Below, piece by piece: positions 48,502 through 57,918 of a DNA stretch of 64,000 nt. Under the pieces are notes generated by a model that saw only the letters and a program-made list of their open reading frames with translations, had not been told where the DNA came from and ran no database searches. The stretch is taken from positions 558,001-622,000 of the forward strand of contig NZ_JAGJEH010000003.1 of NCBI RefSeq assembly GCF_018100925.1, written 5' to 3'. Source of the DNA: Pseudoalteromonas luteoviolacea. Its GTDB lineage: Bacteria > Pseudomonadota > Gammaproteobacteria > Enterobacterales > Alteromonadaceae. Both the position numbers and the translations under genes were made by a program. How positions within the stretch are numbered: the first letter of the stretch is position 1; each line of letters starts with the position of its first letter.

Positions 48502-50067
48502 ATGAAAAAGCCACTGCTGATAATTGCGATTTTGAGCTTAATAACAGGCTGTGAAATAACGCAAACTCAAACGCAACCCCCACAAACTGAAATACGAGAT
48601 CACGCCAGCCCTTCACAGATCAGTGATGTGTTATCTCATGCAATTCAAATTCCTATTGAAGCTGATGAACCTCCGCCAGTATTCGACGATGTGTGGGAGC
48701 GGATCCGCTATCAGTTGTCGATCCCAGTGCCTCAAAACCGACCTGTTGTGGCAGAGAGAAACTATTACCAACGCCATCAAGCCTATTTAGACCGCATATC
48801 GAAGCGTGCAGAGCCCTATTTATACTTTATTGTCGAAGAGGTAGAAAAGCGCCAAATGCCTATCGAAATTGCATTACTACCTATTGTAGAGAGTGCTTTT
48901 GATCCTTTTGGTTACTCCCACCGAAGCGCATCTGGAATTTGGCAGTTTATGCCGCAAACTGGAGAGCGATTCGACCTCAAGCAAAATTGGTGGTATGACG
49001 GAAGACGTGACATCGTACAATCAACCCGCGCAGCCTTAGAGTACTTAACTTACCTTCATAAAACACTAGATGGTGACTGGCTCAATGCCATTGCTGCATA
49101 CAACTCTGGCGAAGGTCGTGTTATGCGCGCAATTAGGAAAAACCGTAAAAAGCACTTACCAACTGACTTTTGGTCTTTAGATCTACCACGTGAAACCACT
49201 GCATATGTGCCGAAGCTACTCGCACTGTCTGATCTATTGATGCGCCAAGAGGAGTTTAAGGTGACATGGAATAAAATTATCAATGCGCAGGTTGTCGATA
49301 CAGTGGAAGTCGGGACACAAATTGATTTGGCACTAGCGGCTGATATGGCAGGAATTTCGTTGACCGAACTATATCGTCTCAACCCTGGTTTCAATCGTTG
49401 GGCTACGGATCCAAAAGGTCCTCACAGCTTATTGCTGCCTACCGATAAAATCGCCCAGTTCAAAACAAAACTTGCCAGTACTCCGATGCAAGAGAGATTG
49501 CGCTGGCAATACTATACCGTGAATCGCGGCGATAGCCTCTCTGTAATTGCGAGTAAATTCGATACGAGTCCATCTGCAATTCAAACGCTTAATAAGCTAA
49601 ACAGCCATATCATTCGAGTTGGACAAAAGCTGCTTGTACCGCTGAGCGAAGGTGAGCTGAAAAGTGAGCACCTACCAGCACCAGTTAGGAAAGTAGCCAA
49701 CAAATCACAGCAAAGTAAGTACACACATACTGTAAAAAGTGGTGATACTCTTTGGGATATTAGTCGCGAACATGATGTGACAATCAAGCAGTTGGCCGCA
49801 TGGAACAAGCTAAAAACGAGTTCTGTACTGAAACTAGGCCAACAGCTGAGCATATATAAGTCTCAGCCAAAACAGAAAAACTCAGGGCTGCAAAGCACTG
49901 AGCGCACGATTACTTATAAAGTCCGCAAAGGCGACTCTTTGGCGCGTATCGCAAACAAGTTTAATGTCTCGATTAAAAATATTATTAAGTGGAATGATAT
50001 TGCGGGCCAAAAATACCTTCATCCCGGTCAGAAGCTCAAGTTAAAAGTTGACGTCAAACGCAGCTAG
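48502..50067 (+). CDS. mltD: Membrane-bound lytic murein transglycosylase D
   Basis: MltD cleaves peptidoglycan glycan strands with formation of 1,6-anhydromuramic ends. It is a lipoprotein (lipobox LITGC, about residue 15) with an SLT catalytic domain (about 100-230; catalytic Glu in LLPIVESAFDP, SGIWQFMPQTGERF and AIAAYNSGEGRV) and three C-terminal LysM repeats (near 332, 410 and 470; YTVNRGDSLSVIASKF, HTVKSGDTLWDISREH and YKVRKGDSLARIANKF) that bind peptidoglycan. The frame opens at a TTG (48481), but the ATG at 48502 starts the lipoprotein signal. Length 521 residues. Confidence 0.96.
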   Translation: MKKPLLIIAILSLITGCEITQTQTQPPQTEIRDHASPSQISDVLSHAIQIPIEADEPPPVFDDVWERIRYQLSIPVPQNRPVVAERNYYQRHQAYLDRISKRAEPYLYFIVEEVEKRQMPIEIALLPIVESAFDPFGYSHRSASGIWQFMPQTGERFDLKQNWWYDGRRDIVQSTRAALEYLTYLHKTLDGDWLNAIAAYNSGEGRVMRAIRKNRKKHLPTDFWSLDLPRETTAYVPKLLALSDLLMRQEEFKVTWNKIINAQVVDTVEVGTQIDLALAADMAGISLTELYRLNPGFNRWATDPKGPHSLLLPTDKIAQFKTKLASTPMQERLRWQYYTVNRGDSLSVIASKFDTSPSAIQTLNKLNSHIIRVGQKLLVPLSEGELKSEHLPAPVRKVANKSQQSKYTHTVKSGDTLWDISREHDVTIKQLAAWNKLKTSSVLKLGQQLSIYKSQPKQKNSGLQSTERTITYKVRKGDSLARIANKFNVSIKNIIKWNDIAGQKYLHPGQKLKLKVDVKRS

Positions 50068-50074
50068 AACAGTT

Positions 50075-50102
50075 AAAAAGGGCCTAATGCAGGGCCCTTT
50101 TT
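50075..50102. terminator. Terminator between mltD and yqcA
   Basis: A 10-bp stem (AAAAAGGGCC/GGCCCTTTTT, 8-base loop) lies 7 bases after mltD and 8 bases before the yqcA stop. A and T tracts on both sides make it suitable for both strands. Confidence 0.92.
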
Positions 50103-50110
50103 AATTTAAA

Positions 50111-50554
50111 TTACAATGCTGCAACCCACTTTGTCAGCCAAGGCTCTACGGCTTCCCAAGGTTCAAAGTACTCACCGGCATCCACATCAAGACGAGGTTG
50201 CACAATGCGCGCATTTAGCTCTTGGATCAAGGCATCAATTTGACGCCCGGCACCGCAATAAGTATCTCCATAGCTGCTGTCTCCCAAAGCAACAACACCT
50301 ACATTTTTATTCGTTAACATTGGCATTTGTGCTTGCATTTGAATAAACAGAGGATAAAGGTTATCAGGTATATCACCTTGTCCGGTAGTAGACGAAACGA
50401 ATAACGCGTGCTCCGCAGATTTAACCTCATCAATGGTGGCTGGATCTGCTATGTTAACTCGATGACCCTGCGCAGTTAAATGTGTCTCGATTTGCGTAGC
50501 CAAGTTTTCTGCATTGCCATATACACTGCCTACGAATAAGGTGATTGATGCCAT
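50111..50554 (-). CDS. Flavodoxin (YqcA-like)
   Basis: This 147-residue flavodoxin-like protein binds FMN and shuttles electrons. The phosphate loop region GSVYGNAENLATQI (residues 9-22), the STTGQGDIPDNL loop and GDSSYGDTYCGAG segment are present. It overlaps the truC stop by the TAATG arrangement and is third in a yqcC-truC-yqcA operon also found in E. coli, where the cellular partner is not well defined. Confidence 0.9.
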   Translation of the reverse strand: MASITLFVGSVYGNAENLATQIETHLTAQGHRVNIADPATIDEVKSAEHALFVSSTTGQGDIPDNLYPLFIQMQAQMPMLTNKNVGVVALGDSSYGDTYCGAGRQIDALIQELNARIVQPRLDVDAGEYFEPWEAVEPWLTKWVAAL

Positions 50555-51288
50555 TACTGATAATCCTTCTCGGTTGATGGCCAGCCTAGTTGATGGCAGA
50601 TATCCAACATCTCCTCACCTAGATTGGCTCGAATTAAAATAGGTTGTTCAGTATAAGGATGAAGAAACTTTAGCTCAGTTGCAAATAACATCAGTCTCTG
50701 TAGTTTAAAATGATCACGAAAAAAGTGATTGTGTTTATTATCACCGTGATTAACGTCGCCAATAATGGGTGTCGATAAGTGGTTTAAATGGCGACGGATC
50801 TGATGTTTTCGCCCAGTTTTAGGGTAGCACTCCACCAGCGAGTAACGAATACTCGGATACTTACCAAACGGAATATCTAAACTTGCTTGATGCAAACACC
50901 GTACTAAAGTTTGTGCTTCTTGAGGTGCTTTATCTTGATCTGCAAACTTGTCAGCAATTTTGTCCAATTGCTCTTTAAGTGGCTTATCAACAAAAACCTC
51001 ATCTCGACTAAAACCACGGACTAACGCGAGGTAGCGCTTTTGGATAGCGCCATCTATGAAAACCTGGTTCATATCTCTTGCAGCTTCAGAACTCAGAGCA
51101 AACAGTAACACGCCACTGGTGGGTCTATCTAAGCGATGTACAGGAAATACATGTTGCCCTAATTGATCTCTGAGCATTTGCATTGCAAACTGTGTTTCTC
51201 GTTTATCCAAGAATGAACGGTGAACCAGTAAACCAGAAGGCTTATTAATAGCAACATAATTTTCGTCTTGATAGATGATCTCCAACAT
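50554..51288 (-). CDS. truC: tRNA pseudouridine(65) synthase
   Basis: TruC makes pseudouridine 65 in tRNA-Ile and tRNA-Asp. It belongs to the RluA family: the N-terminal NKPSGLLVHRS and the catalytic aspartate in HRLDRPTSGVLLFALS (about 52-67) are visible. Length 244 residues. Translation appears coupled with yqcA through an overlapping TAATG, and yqcC ends 3 bases upstream of its start. Since tRNA-Asp is a known target, the seven tRNA-Asp genes in this window are among its substrates. Confidence 0.92.
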   Translation of the reverse strand: MLEIIYQDENYVAINKPSGLLVHRSFLDKRETQFAMQMLRDQLGQHVFPVHRLDRPTSGVLLFALSSEAARDMNQVFIDGAIQKRYLALVRGFSRDEVFVDKPLKEQLDKIADKFADQDKAPQEAQTLVRCLHQASLDIPFGKYPSIRYSLVECYPKTGRKHQIRRHLNHLSTPIIGDVNHGDNKHNHFFRDHFKLQRLMLFATELKFLHPYTEQPILIRANLGEEMLDICHQLGWPSTEKDYQ

Positions 51289-51291
51289 ACG

Positions 51292-51612
51292 TTACTGCGC
51301 TCCATTTGCTATCAAAACATCTAGCTTATTGAGGCAATTAAATAGAGCCTGTTGTCGTGGGTGACCCGTAAAAGCAATATCACACATAGGTGATATGGCG
51401 ATATTTGTAGGCAGCGGCTGGCGATTGACGACCATCTCGTGGATCTTTGGAATAAATACAAATTGTAGCCACTGCTCAAAGCGCAATGTATCACAACAAA
51501 ATGGCTGCACCGAAGCCAATGCTTGACTGTCAACAGGCTCAGTTTGCCAAAGGTGAGATTGTTTTAGCTGTTGTTCTAATTCAGCAAGGTGTTGTAAAAC
51601 CGCTTGGCTCAC
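51292..51612 (-). CDS. yqcC: YqcC family protein
   Basis: This 106-residue cytoplasmic protein belongs to the YqcC family of unknown function, recognised by its place before truC and by WLQFVFIPKIHEMV (about 46-59) and LPTNIAISPM. The start is a GTG preceded by GGGAG. It is first in the yqcC-truC-yqcA operon and divergent from the DUF3549 gene. Confidence 0.85.
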   Translation of the reverse strand: MSQAVLQHLAELEQQLKQSHLWQTEPVDSQALASVQPFCCDTLRFEQWLQFVFIPKIHEMVVNRQPLPTNIAISPMCDIAFTGHPRQQALFNCLNKLDVLIANGAQ

Positions 51613-51775
51613 TTTTAAGCTCCCACTTTTATTATCTAAACCCGGAGTATATCATTGCTCAAGGTTAAGCACATTTATCATTGTGACGATTGCACGTCTA
51701 TCTGCAGCTATCCCCCTTACTCCTTGCTCTAAATACCGTTATAATTGCGCCACTGTAATCTTTCGTGAGCAAACA

Positions 51776-52801
51776 ATGACGACACATATCTCTACCCTAG
51801 GTGAACTTTTAACTTCAGCAGGCACGCAATGGCGTGTATATGACATTGGTCGTCGTATTACGAAAATAGACAAAAAGCAATTTGACCAAATCGAAAATAC
51901 TCAGGTGCCATATCCCTACCCGTTAGGAGGTCATGCTTTGCTTGCAATCCAATTTTGGGACAACCAAGCCACACTCGATCCCTATGTGTGGTTTTTAAAA
52001 TTCCCACTTGATGAGCAAAGCAAACTCAACATTGCCAGCCGAGATCACTTTGCATCTATGGTACTTGAAGCGTTAGGCACACAGCTGACAGGTGAGGCGG
52101 CTCAGGGTAAGCTTGATAACAATCCGTATGTGTATACACCTAATGCCAACAAACTTGCTGCATTTAACGCTCTGATGAAGTGTGAGCTAAAACGCCCCGC
52201 TTCTAAATACTATGAATCAGTGGAGCACTACTTCACAACACAAGGAAAAACAGATTGGCAAGGTCTTGCATTACAAGGGCTTGCTGATTTTGCAATGCGA
52301 TTGCCTCATAGTCAAAACCAAGCTAATTTAATCGCCTTGTGGCCAAATTTACCTGAGCAAGTCCAGAGCCCACTTGCCGCAATGCTTGAACATGTCAGTA
52401 TCTCTACGGAACTGACTGAAAACCTACTGCGAGATCTAGACAAAAGCGTATCAAACAAACAACTTTACGGGGCTGTTAATAACTTCAGAGCTATGTCGGG
52501 AAGCCACGGTTTAGGCCTGATCGCACAAGCTGTAGATAGCTTGCTGCAATCTGAGCTAAGCACTGAAGCAGACATATTATTGACGATAGCGGGGCGCGGT
52601 TGGGAAACGTTAACCGATCCAGATAGGCTGTATATGTTTATGGACAAAGCAGCCCAAAACAATCAGGTTGAAGGAATTTTTGAAAGTATTTTCACAGACT
52701 TGGTTGCAATTCCAATGCTTCGTCCTCATGTATTAGGTTTACTTCGTGCGCAAAATCGCAGCGAAACACTGTCGCGGGCAATTGGTAGGCTATTTTCATA
52801 A
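51776..52801 (+). CDS. DUF3549 family protein
   Basis: This 341-residue protein of unknown function belongs to the DUF3549 family common in Alteromonadales. It begins MTTHISTLGELLTSAGTQ, the typical family start; the frame is open further upstream to 51683, but the ATG at 51776 is preferred on homology. The C-terminal half is mostly helical and may be HEAT-like. The next gene (DUF3301) overlaps its stop (TAAATGA), which suggests translational coupling. Confidence 0.8.
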   Translation: MTTHISTLGELLTSAGTQWRVYDIGRRITKIDKKQFDQIENTQVPYPYPLGGHALLAIQFWDNQATLDPYVWFLKFPLDEQSKLNIASRDHFASMVLEALGTQLTGEAAQGKLDNNPYVYTPNANKLAAFNALMKCELKRPASKYYESVEHYFTTQGKTDWQGLALQGLADFAMRLPHSQNQANLIALWPNLPEQVQSPLAAMLEHVSISTELTENLLRDLDKSVSNKQLYGAVNNFRAMSGSHGLGLIAQAVDSLLQSELSTEADILLTIAGRGWETLTDPDRLYMFMDKAAQNNQVEGIFESIFTDLVAIPMLRPHVLGLLRAQNRSETLSRAIGRLFS

Positions 52802-53107
52802 ATGATAACACTCTGGCTATTTATACTTATTATTTCTACATGTGGCTTTTTTTGGTTCAGTCGGCAAATAGCCGAGGCTGCCCGTGAGCACGCAGCTCAA
52901 CAAAGTGAAAAGCTAAATGTGCAATTACTCAGCGTCGCTTGCCAAAAGCGTCGCTTGGGCGTACTTAAGAATGGCCAACTAGGTATAAAAAGTGAGTTCC
53001 TATTTGAGTTCAGCTCAGATAGGGACAATGCATACAAAGGTACACTGTACTTAGAAAATCAAATGCTGGTTAAGGTAGATGTGCCACCGCACAGAATCGT
53101 AGATTAA
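52802..53107 (+). CDS. DUF3301 family small membrane-anchored protein
   Basis: This 101-residue protein has one N-terminal membrane helix (about 2-20) and a short basic-to-mixed domain with RRLGVLKNGQLG, and fits the DUF3301 family. No function is known. Its start is directly after the DUF3549 stop, so the two are probably co-translated. Confidence 0.8.
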   Translation: MITLWLFILIISTCGFFWFSRQIAEAAREHAAQQSEKLNVQLLSVACQKRRLGVLKNGQLGIKSEFLFEFSSDRDNAYKGTLYLENQMLVKVDVPPHRIVD

Positions 53108-53436
53108 TGAAAAGATAATACTGATATACTGAGATAAAATAAGGAAACTAAGGCGCAACCCTTATTGTTACGCCCCAATCCGACGATATCCATTTGAGGT
53201 ATCCGCTACCTCTGCCTACAACATACAAGCAAGCCGCCAACATTCATCATCCCCTGAACGGGTATACATCCAATCACACCCGATCTTCTTCCCTGCCTTT
53301 ATCCAACGTGTATCCTACACTCATTCCTCTTACGCAGTATCCTTATGCGCTCCAATCAATTCCCTTGGCACATCCTATGCCCGTACATCCTATGCCCAAG
53401 TATTAACTGTTCCTTAATTACCTTTTCCTTAGGCTG
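53108..53436. other. Non-coding lead-in to the 88-bp array
   Basis: No convincing gene is present. The plus strand turns C/T-rich from about 53160. It contains a GAGGTA/TACCTC hairpin (53196-53212) and a direct repeat of ACATCCTATGCCC (53370-53382 and 53385-53397), which resembles part of the 88-bp unit and may be its ancestor. Confidence 0.6.
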
Positions 53437-54051
53437 TCCTATCCCTTTTGACATCTCCTATGTCGGCACATCCTGTGCTGTCTCCTTTGCCACCTTGGCT
53501 CCTCTTCGCCTAATCCGTCGGCGCTCCTATCCTTTTCGACATGTCCTATGTCGGCACATCCTGTGCTGTCTCCTTTGCCACCTTGGCTCCTCTTCGCCTA
53601 ATCCATCGGCGCTCCTCTCCTTTTTGACATGTCCTATGTCTGCACATCCTGTACTGTCTCCTTTGCCACCTTGGCTCCTCTTCGCCTAATCCGTCGGCGC
53701 TCCTATCCTTTTTGACATGTCCTATGTCTGCACATCCTGTGCTGTCTCCTTTGCCACCTTGGCTCCTCTTCGCCTAATCCGTCGGCGCTCCTATCCTTTT
53801 CGACATGTCCTATGTCTGCACATCCTGTGCTGTCTCCTTTGCCACCTTGGCTCCTCTTCACCTAATCCATCGGCGCTCCTATCCTTTTCGACATGTCCTA
53901 TGTCTGCACATCCTGTGCTGTCTCCTTTGCCACCTTGGCTCCTCTTCACCTAATCCATCGGCGCTCCTATCCTTTTTGACATTTCCTATGTCTGCACATC
54001 CTGTGCTTTATCCTAGCCTCTTGGCTCCTCTTCACTTAGTTCCTTAAGCGC
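53437..54051. repeat. Seven tandem 88-bp repeats
   Basis: Units start at 53437, 53525, 53613, 53701, 53789, 53877 and 53965; the last is 87 bases and diverged. Most units differ at only a few positions. The plus strand is pyrimidine-rich. Each unit holds a GACATGTC palindrome (altered in the first and last units), a GCACA-TCC-TGTGC hairpin (imperfect in one unit) and a GCCA-CCT-TGGC hairpin. Since 88 is not a multiple of 3, a coding repeat would change frame in every unit. Confidence 0.97.
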
Positions 54052-54301
54052 TCCGAACTTCCCGTGTATAACTTTTCCGAAACCTTCCTGGTAGCAATCT
54101 TTGCTTTCGCATCCCTTCGTCCTTCAACACCAATAAGTCTACGCACATTAGCGCTAATAAATAGGATATATTCTCAATTAAATAACTTAAAAACTATTGA
54201 AACATTAGGTTAATTACATTTAAAACAATAGCTTAAGAACATATTAAAGATACTAACACGCAATACTTCCCACGAATACGCACAAGCTTGTAGGAAAAGT
54301 C
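54052..54301. other. AT-rich gap after the 88-bp array
   Basis: No gene is seen. The first 80 bases continue the pyrimidine bias in degraded form; the rest is AT-rich with a TTAGCGCTAA palindrome (54148-54157). Confidence 0.5.
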
Positions 54302-54967
54302 TTACAGTGTTTTTTCCAAAACGTCTGTTCGTGCTTTAAACAGTAACTCGCCAGAAACCGATCGAAAGACAACTTCTTTGATCAAATGGTAGCCATGCTC
54401 TTCAAAAAAGTTCACTTGATTACCCTGTGTGACAAACACAGCCATACCAGACATAAAGTCATTTTCACGTACTAAGGTATCCAGTGCGCTAAGCAGATAA
54501 TGACCGAAACCCTGCCCTTGATAATGAGGATCTACAGCAATAAAAGATAGGAAATAGTATTCCCCCATTTCGCTTAAATGTGCTTTTATTGTGCGCTCTT
54601 TTTCCATGATTTGTTTGGCTTGCAACACGCCCGCCCCCATCATCAATGTCAACCTCCAATGCCAACCAAAGCTCTTCTCTATTCCACAATGTGATGCAAA
54701 TGCACATGCTACCGCCACTAAGTTATCTTCAATATAGATACCTAATATCGGTTGACCCGACTTGCTAAAACGAGACAACTCCTGGCGTATGAGCGCTCTA
54801 AGTTTCGCATCATATTTACTTTGGTTTAGCTCATTTAAAATTTGAATCAGTAATGGATCTTGTCTGTAAGCTTGAAATAGCAGGCTAGCAGCAACATGAA
54901 TATCTTCTGGCTCAATAAACTTCGCACCAATTGCGGGGAGTTGCGCCTGTTGTTCTGTATTAGACAT
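54302..54967 (-). CDS. GNAT-family N-acetyltransferase
   Basis: This 221-residue acetyltransferase of the GNAT fold would transfer an acetyl group from acetyl-CoA to an amine. The acetyl-CoA-binding motif is VDPHYQGQGFGHYLLSALD (about 138-156), followed by the usual aromatic region FFEEHGYHLIKEV. The frame is open to 55123, but the ATG at 54967 has AAGGGA upstream. The acceptor is unknown. It is divergent from the DUF2789 gene. Confidence 0.85.
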   Translation of the reverse strand: MSNTEQQAQLPAIGAKFIEPEDIHVAASLLFQAYRQDPLLIQILNELNQSKYDAKLRALIRQELSRFSKSGQPILGIYIEDNLVAVACAFASHCGIEKSFGWHWRLTLMMGAGVLQAKQIMEKERTIKAHLSEMGEYYFLSFIAVDPHYQGQGFGHYLLSALDTLVRENDFMSGMAVFVTQGNQVNFFEEHGYHLIKEVVFRSVSGELLFKARTDVLEKTL

Positions 54968-55105
54968 AATATTCCCTTGTATATTATTTATTCTAAAATA
55001 GAGAGTCGTATATAAATGGCTTGGCTGTACTGAATTAAATCTGATGTATAAAACAGCCGTAAATTTACTATAGTTGTAGAGTATTTCTTGTTCAATGGAG
55101 AACAT

Positions 55106-55333
55106 ATGGATAACAGCTACCACTCACTAAAATCACTATTTGCCCAACTAGGCTTAGAAAATAGTGATGAGAAAATATCGCAATTTATCAACAACAATAA
55201 GCTACCTAGCCAAACACTGTTGGTCGATGCGCCATTTTGGAATCAGGGCCAAAAACATTTTATTGAAGAGTCTTTAAGAGAAGATGCTGACTGGAGTGAA
55301 ATCATAGATACGTTAGATACTTTGTTAAGATGA
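55106..55333 (+). CDS. DUF2789 family small protein
   Basis: This 75-residue acidic protein belongs to the DUF2789 family, of unknown function, with the typical SLKSLFAQLGLENSDEKI start and an APFWNQGQKHFIEESLREDA segment. The ATG at 55106 has GGAG 5 bases upstream; an in-frame extension to 55088 is less likely. Confidence 0.75.
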   Translation: MDNSYHSLKSLFAQLGLENSDEKISQFINNNKLPSQTLLVDAPFWNQGQKHFIEESLREDADWSEIIDTLDTLLR

Positions 55334-55420
55334 GCGTCCAATGCACCTCAAAGCTTAGATCTCTCTTTGGGCAAATAAGATAAAAATGATAAACTAAGCT
55401 TTATTTTTTGGTCTTTTCTT

Positions 55421-55684
55421 ATGCACCCAGCAGCTCAACAAGCCATCAGTATATTACTTGCCGAAGGTAAAACACCCACAGTGGCCACCGTCAAAGCTAA
55501 GTTGACAGAGCCACTGCCTATGCCAGTTATTATTGCCGCATTAGCAGCATATAAAAATAACCCAGATGCTATAACTCAATCTGCAACAATCAGTGCACCT
55601 GAACCTACCGAGCCACAAAACCAATTAGACAGAATAGAAGCTAAATTGGACAGACTCCTAGCACTACTAGAAGAGAAAAAGTAA
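55421..55684 (+). CDS. Small protein of unknown function upstream of DUF2310 gene
   Basis: This 87-residue protein is not recognised. The N-terminal half (PAAQQAISILLAEGKTPTVA, then TVKAKLTEPLPMPVII) looks like a compact helical, possibly winged-helix-type, domain as in KfrA N-termini. The C-terminal part (about 66-86) is a short amphipathic helix, QLDRIEAKLDRLLALLEE, with heptad spacing. It is followed by the Zn-ribbon gene after 1 base, so they are probably co-transcribed. Confidence 0.55.
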   Translation: MHPAAQQAISILLAEGKTPTVATVKAKLTEPLPMPVIIAALAAYKNNPDAITQSATISAPEPTEPQNQLDRIEAKLDRLLALLEEKK

Positions 55685-55685
55685 T

Positions 55686-56459
55686 ATGTTCGTTGTAGAT
55701 TTAACATTTGACTGTTACCAAGACACGACCCTTGAAAAGGCTGAGCAGGCCATAAACCAGCTTGTGAATGCATTACGTTTTAATGGTCAGATCATAGGTG
55801 ATGAATTTCCAACGGTACTCAAAGATGGTTTTTTCGTCACTCGAGTCATGTGCCCGCTCGAAGACTCACTACACCCTTTACATCATAGCCCCTTCGTCAA
55901 GCATGCAATTGAGCAGCTGCAACAAGCTGGTTTACTGGCCCCAAAAGTCAAAGTGATTGGTCAAGATATTCACGCTAATGGCGCTGACCTGTGCCAAGCG
56001 CCATCTAGCTATATCCTTTATACAACCTATGTCCATACTTGTAGCCCGTTATACTGTGGTGATGACTTTCAACCAGTGCCGCTTTACAACATCCCTGCAA
56101 TTGCAAATGGTGACTATAAAGCACTCATAAAATGGCAAGAAGATTGGCAAGCTTGTGACCAAATCCAAATCAATGGAGCCACGCGCTGTGAATTTGCCGC
56201 TTTAGAAGAGATAACTAGTTTATCCAGTGACTTATCACGCAGAGGCTTAGATCTCTCAAAACGTATTCGCTACCTCACCAAAAAGCCAGTTTACTATTAT
56301 CTATATCGCGTTGGCGGTGAAAGCCTTGAAAAGGAGAGGCAAAGAAAGTGCCCAGGTTGCGATGGAGACTGGGCACTCAGTGAGCCATGGTTTGGGCTAT
56401 TCGATTTTAAATGCGATGAGTGTCACTTAGTATCGAATATTTCATGGGATTTTCAGTGA
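55686..56459 (+). CDS. DUF2310 Zn-ribbon protein
   Basis: This 257-residue protein belongs to the DUF2310 family, described as Zn-ribbon-containing and possibly nucleic-acid-binding. The ribbon is formed by CPGC and CDEC at the C-terminus (about 226-247). No reaction is known. Its last 7 bases overlap the end of the convergent syd gene. Confidence 0.85.
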   Translation: MFVVDLTFDCYQDTTLEKAEQAINQLVNALRFNGQIIGDEFPTVLKDGFFVTRVMCPLEDSLHPLHHSPFVKHAIEQLQQAGLLAPKVKVIGQDIHANGADLCQAPSSYILYTTYVHTCSPLYCGDDFQPVPLYNIPAIANGDYKALIKWQEDWQACDQIQINGATRCEFAALEEITSLSSDLSRRGLDLSKRIRYLTKKPVYYYLYRVGGESLEKERQRKCPGCDGDWALSEPWFGLFDFKCDECHLVSNISWDFQ

Positions 56460-57001
56460 TTAAAGCTTAGAGCTGCTAGAAACGATTCGATGTTCTCAGC
56501 CAACACATGATGTGTTGGCTTACCGACATACTCTAAGCATACTTCACCACTATTGAGTTTCACCGAGATCAGTAAGTCATCTCTGTCTGTCAAACCGATA
56601 AATACGGTGTCATCTTGCTTTAATCGTCGCTTCATTAAAACATGACCAGTAATATTCTGCTGTAAATTTACAAAGTCCTCTTCATTCCATACTTGCAATA
56701 ACTCAATATCATTACCATCAAATTGGGCGCGGATATTACCCGCAAATACAGCGCCATAATAGGCATGCAATGCAGCTGGAAACTCTACTTCTAATGCTTG
56801 AGCAAGATCTTCCAACCCTTGCTGCGGTTGGCGAGTAACCGCTTGCCACTGGATATTGCCAGAAGTATCCGCTTCACCAACCTCACATGCGCTAGGATAG
56901 TCTGGATCGTGTGAGATTTGAGGCAGGTGCCCGAGTTGTTGTTTCGTTGTCGTCGCATATTGCTGATGTAACGTTTCCATCATGGTCGTTAAAGATGCCA
57001 T
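56453..57001 (-). CDS. syd: SecY-interacting protein Syd
   Basis: Syd binds SecY at the cytoplasmic face of the membrane and has a quality-control role for the translocon. The 182-residue protein has the expected length and family segments such as ALHAYYGAVFAGNIRAQFDG and FIGLTDRDDLLISVKLNSGE. It is divergent from queF with 60 bases between their starts, the arrangement also found in E. coli. Confidence 0.93.
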   Translation of the reverse strand: MASLTTMMETLHQQYATTTKQQLGHLPQISHDPDYPSACEVGEADTSGNIQWQAVTRQPQQGLEDLAQALEVEFPAALHAYYGAVFAGNIRAQFDGNDIELLQVWNEEDFVNLQQNITGHVLMKRRLKQDDTVFIGLTDRDDLLISVKLNSGEVCLEYVGKPTHHVLAENIESFLAALSFNH

Positions 57002-57061
57002 ACTGCCATTCTCATTTTAATTCGCTATAATTCCGGCCATTGTAACCACTATTGGTGAAAC

Positions 57062-57907
57062 ATGACAGATTACAACAACGCACCTGAACTCAAAGCATCA
57101 GTGCTTGGTAAAACAACCGAATATGCATCTCAGTATGATGCTACCTTGCTGCACCCTATTGCGCGAAAGCTCAACCGTGACCAAATTGCCGTCGATGAGC
57201 AAGCATTGCCCTTTAAGGGTGAGGATACCTGGACTGGCTATGAACTTTCTTGGTTAAATAGTAAAGGAAAACCACAAGTTGCAGTCGCGACTTTTGTCTT
57301 TCCATGCCAAAGTTCGCATATTATTGAGTCAAAGTCCTTTAAGTTATATTTGAATAGCTTCAATCAGACTCGATTTGCCTCTAAGGAAGAAGTGCATAAA
57401 TACTTAACCAACGATCTCTCCAAAGCAGCAAATTGTAATGTCACTGTGACACTTTACGGCCCTGATGAGTACAACTGTCTACCATTTACGCAGTTGCCAG
57501 GAGAGTGCATTGATGAATTAGATATTGAAGTTGATGCCTATAGCCCTGAAGAGGGGATATTAGCGCACGGCGAGCAAAGCGAGGTTTCCGAAACCTTGTA
57601 TAGTCATCTTTTGAAATCTAACTGCTTGATCACTTCCCAGCCAGATTGGGCAAGTATCGTGATCCGCTACCAAGGCCAACAGATCTGCAAAGAGTCACTT
57701 CTGAAATACTTGATTTCATTTCGCGACCACAATGAATTTCATGAACAGTGTGTTGAACGTATTTACTGTGATATTCAACGCGCACTCAAACCGAAACAGT
57801 TGGAAGTCTATGCCCGTTATACTCGTCGCGGAGGGCTAGATATAAACCCTTACCGCTCAAGTGAGCAAGATGCAACCCGCTTTAATATTCGTGTCAACAG
57901 ACAATAA
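57062..57907 (+). CDS. queF: NADPH-dependent preQ0 reductase
   Basis: QueF reduces the nitrile of 7-cyano-7-deazaguanine (preQ0) to the amine preQ1 on the way to queuosine in tRNAs with GUN anticodons, which include tRNA-Asp(GUC). The nucleophile Cys188 ([16 protein letters not shown]) and the QueF motif [13 protein letters not shown] (89-101) are present. At 281 residues it is the long, bimodular type found in E. coli. No preQ1 riboswitch is evident in the 60-base leader. It is followed by a strong terminator. Confidence 0.96.
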   Translation: MTDYNNAPELKASVLGKTTEYASQYDATLLHPIARKLNRDQIAVDEQALPFKGEDTWTGYELSWLNSKGKPQVAVATFVFPCQSSHIIESKSFKLYLNSFNQTRFASKEEVHKYLTNDLSKAANCNVTVTLYGPDEYNCLPFTQLPGECIDELDIEVDAYSPEEGILAHGEQSEVSETLYSHLLKSNCLITSQPDWASIVIRYQGQQICKESLLKYLISFRDHNEFHEQCVERIYCDIQRALKPKQLEVYARYTRRGGLDINPYRSSEQDATRFNIRVNRQ

Positions 57908-57918
57908 TCACACGCTTC

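Noticed and set aside
53345..54047. Overlapping plus-strand open frames in the 88-bp array
   Set aside because: The unit length is not a multiple of 3, so each frame drifts through the repeat; there are no ribosome sites and no protein-like composition.
53437..54051. CRISPR array
   Set aside because: The 88-bp units are contiguous with no unique spacers between them, and no cas genes are in the window.
55350..55402. AAAGCTTAG/CTAAGCTTT inverted repeat followed by a T-run, as terminator of the DUF2789 gene
   Set aside because: The 35-base loop is too long for a standard terminator; the T-run alone is weak evidence.
57002..57061. preQ1 riboswitch before queF
   Set aside because: The leader is only about 60 bases between divergent genes and shows no H-type pseudoknot pattern that I can recognise.
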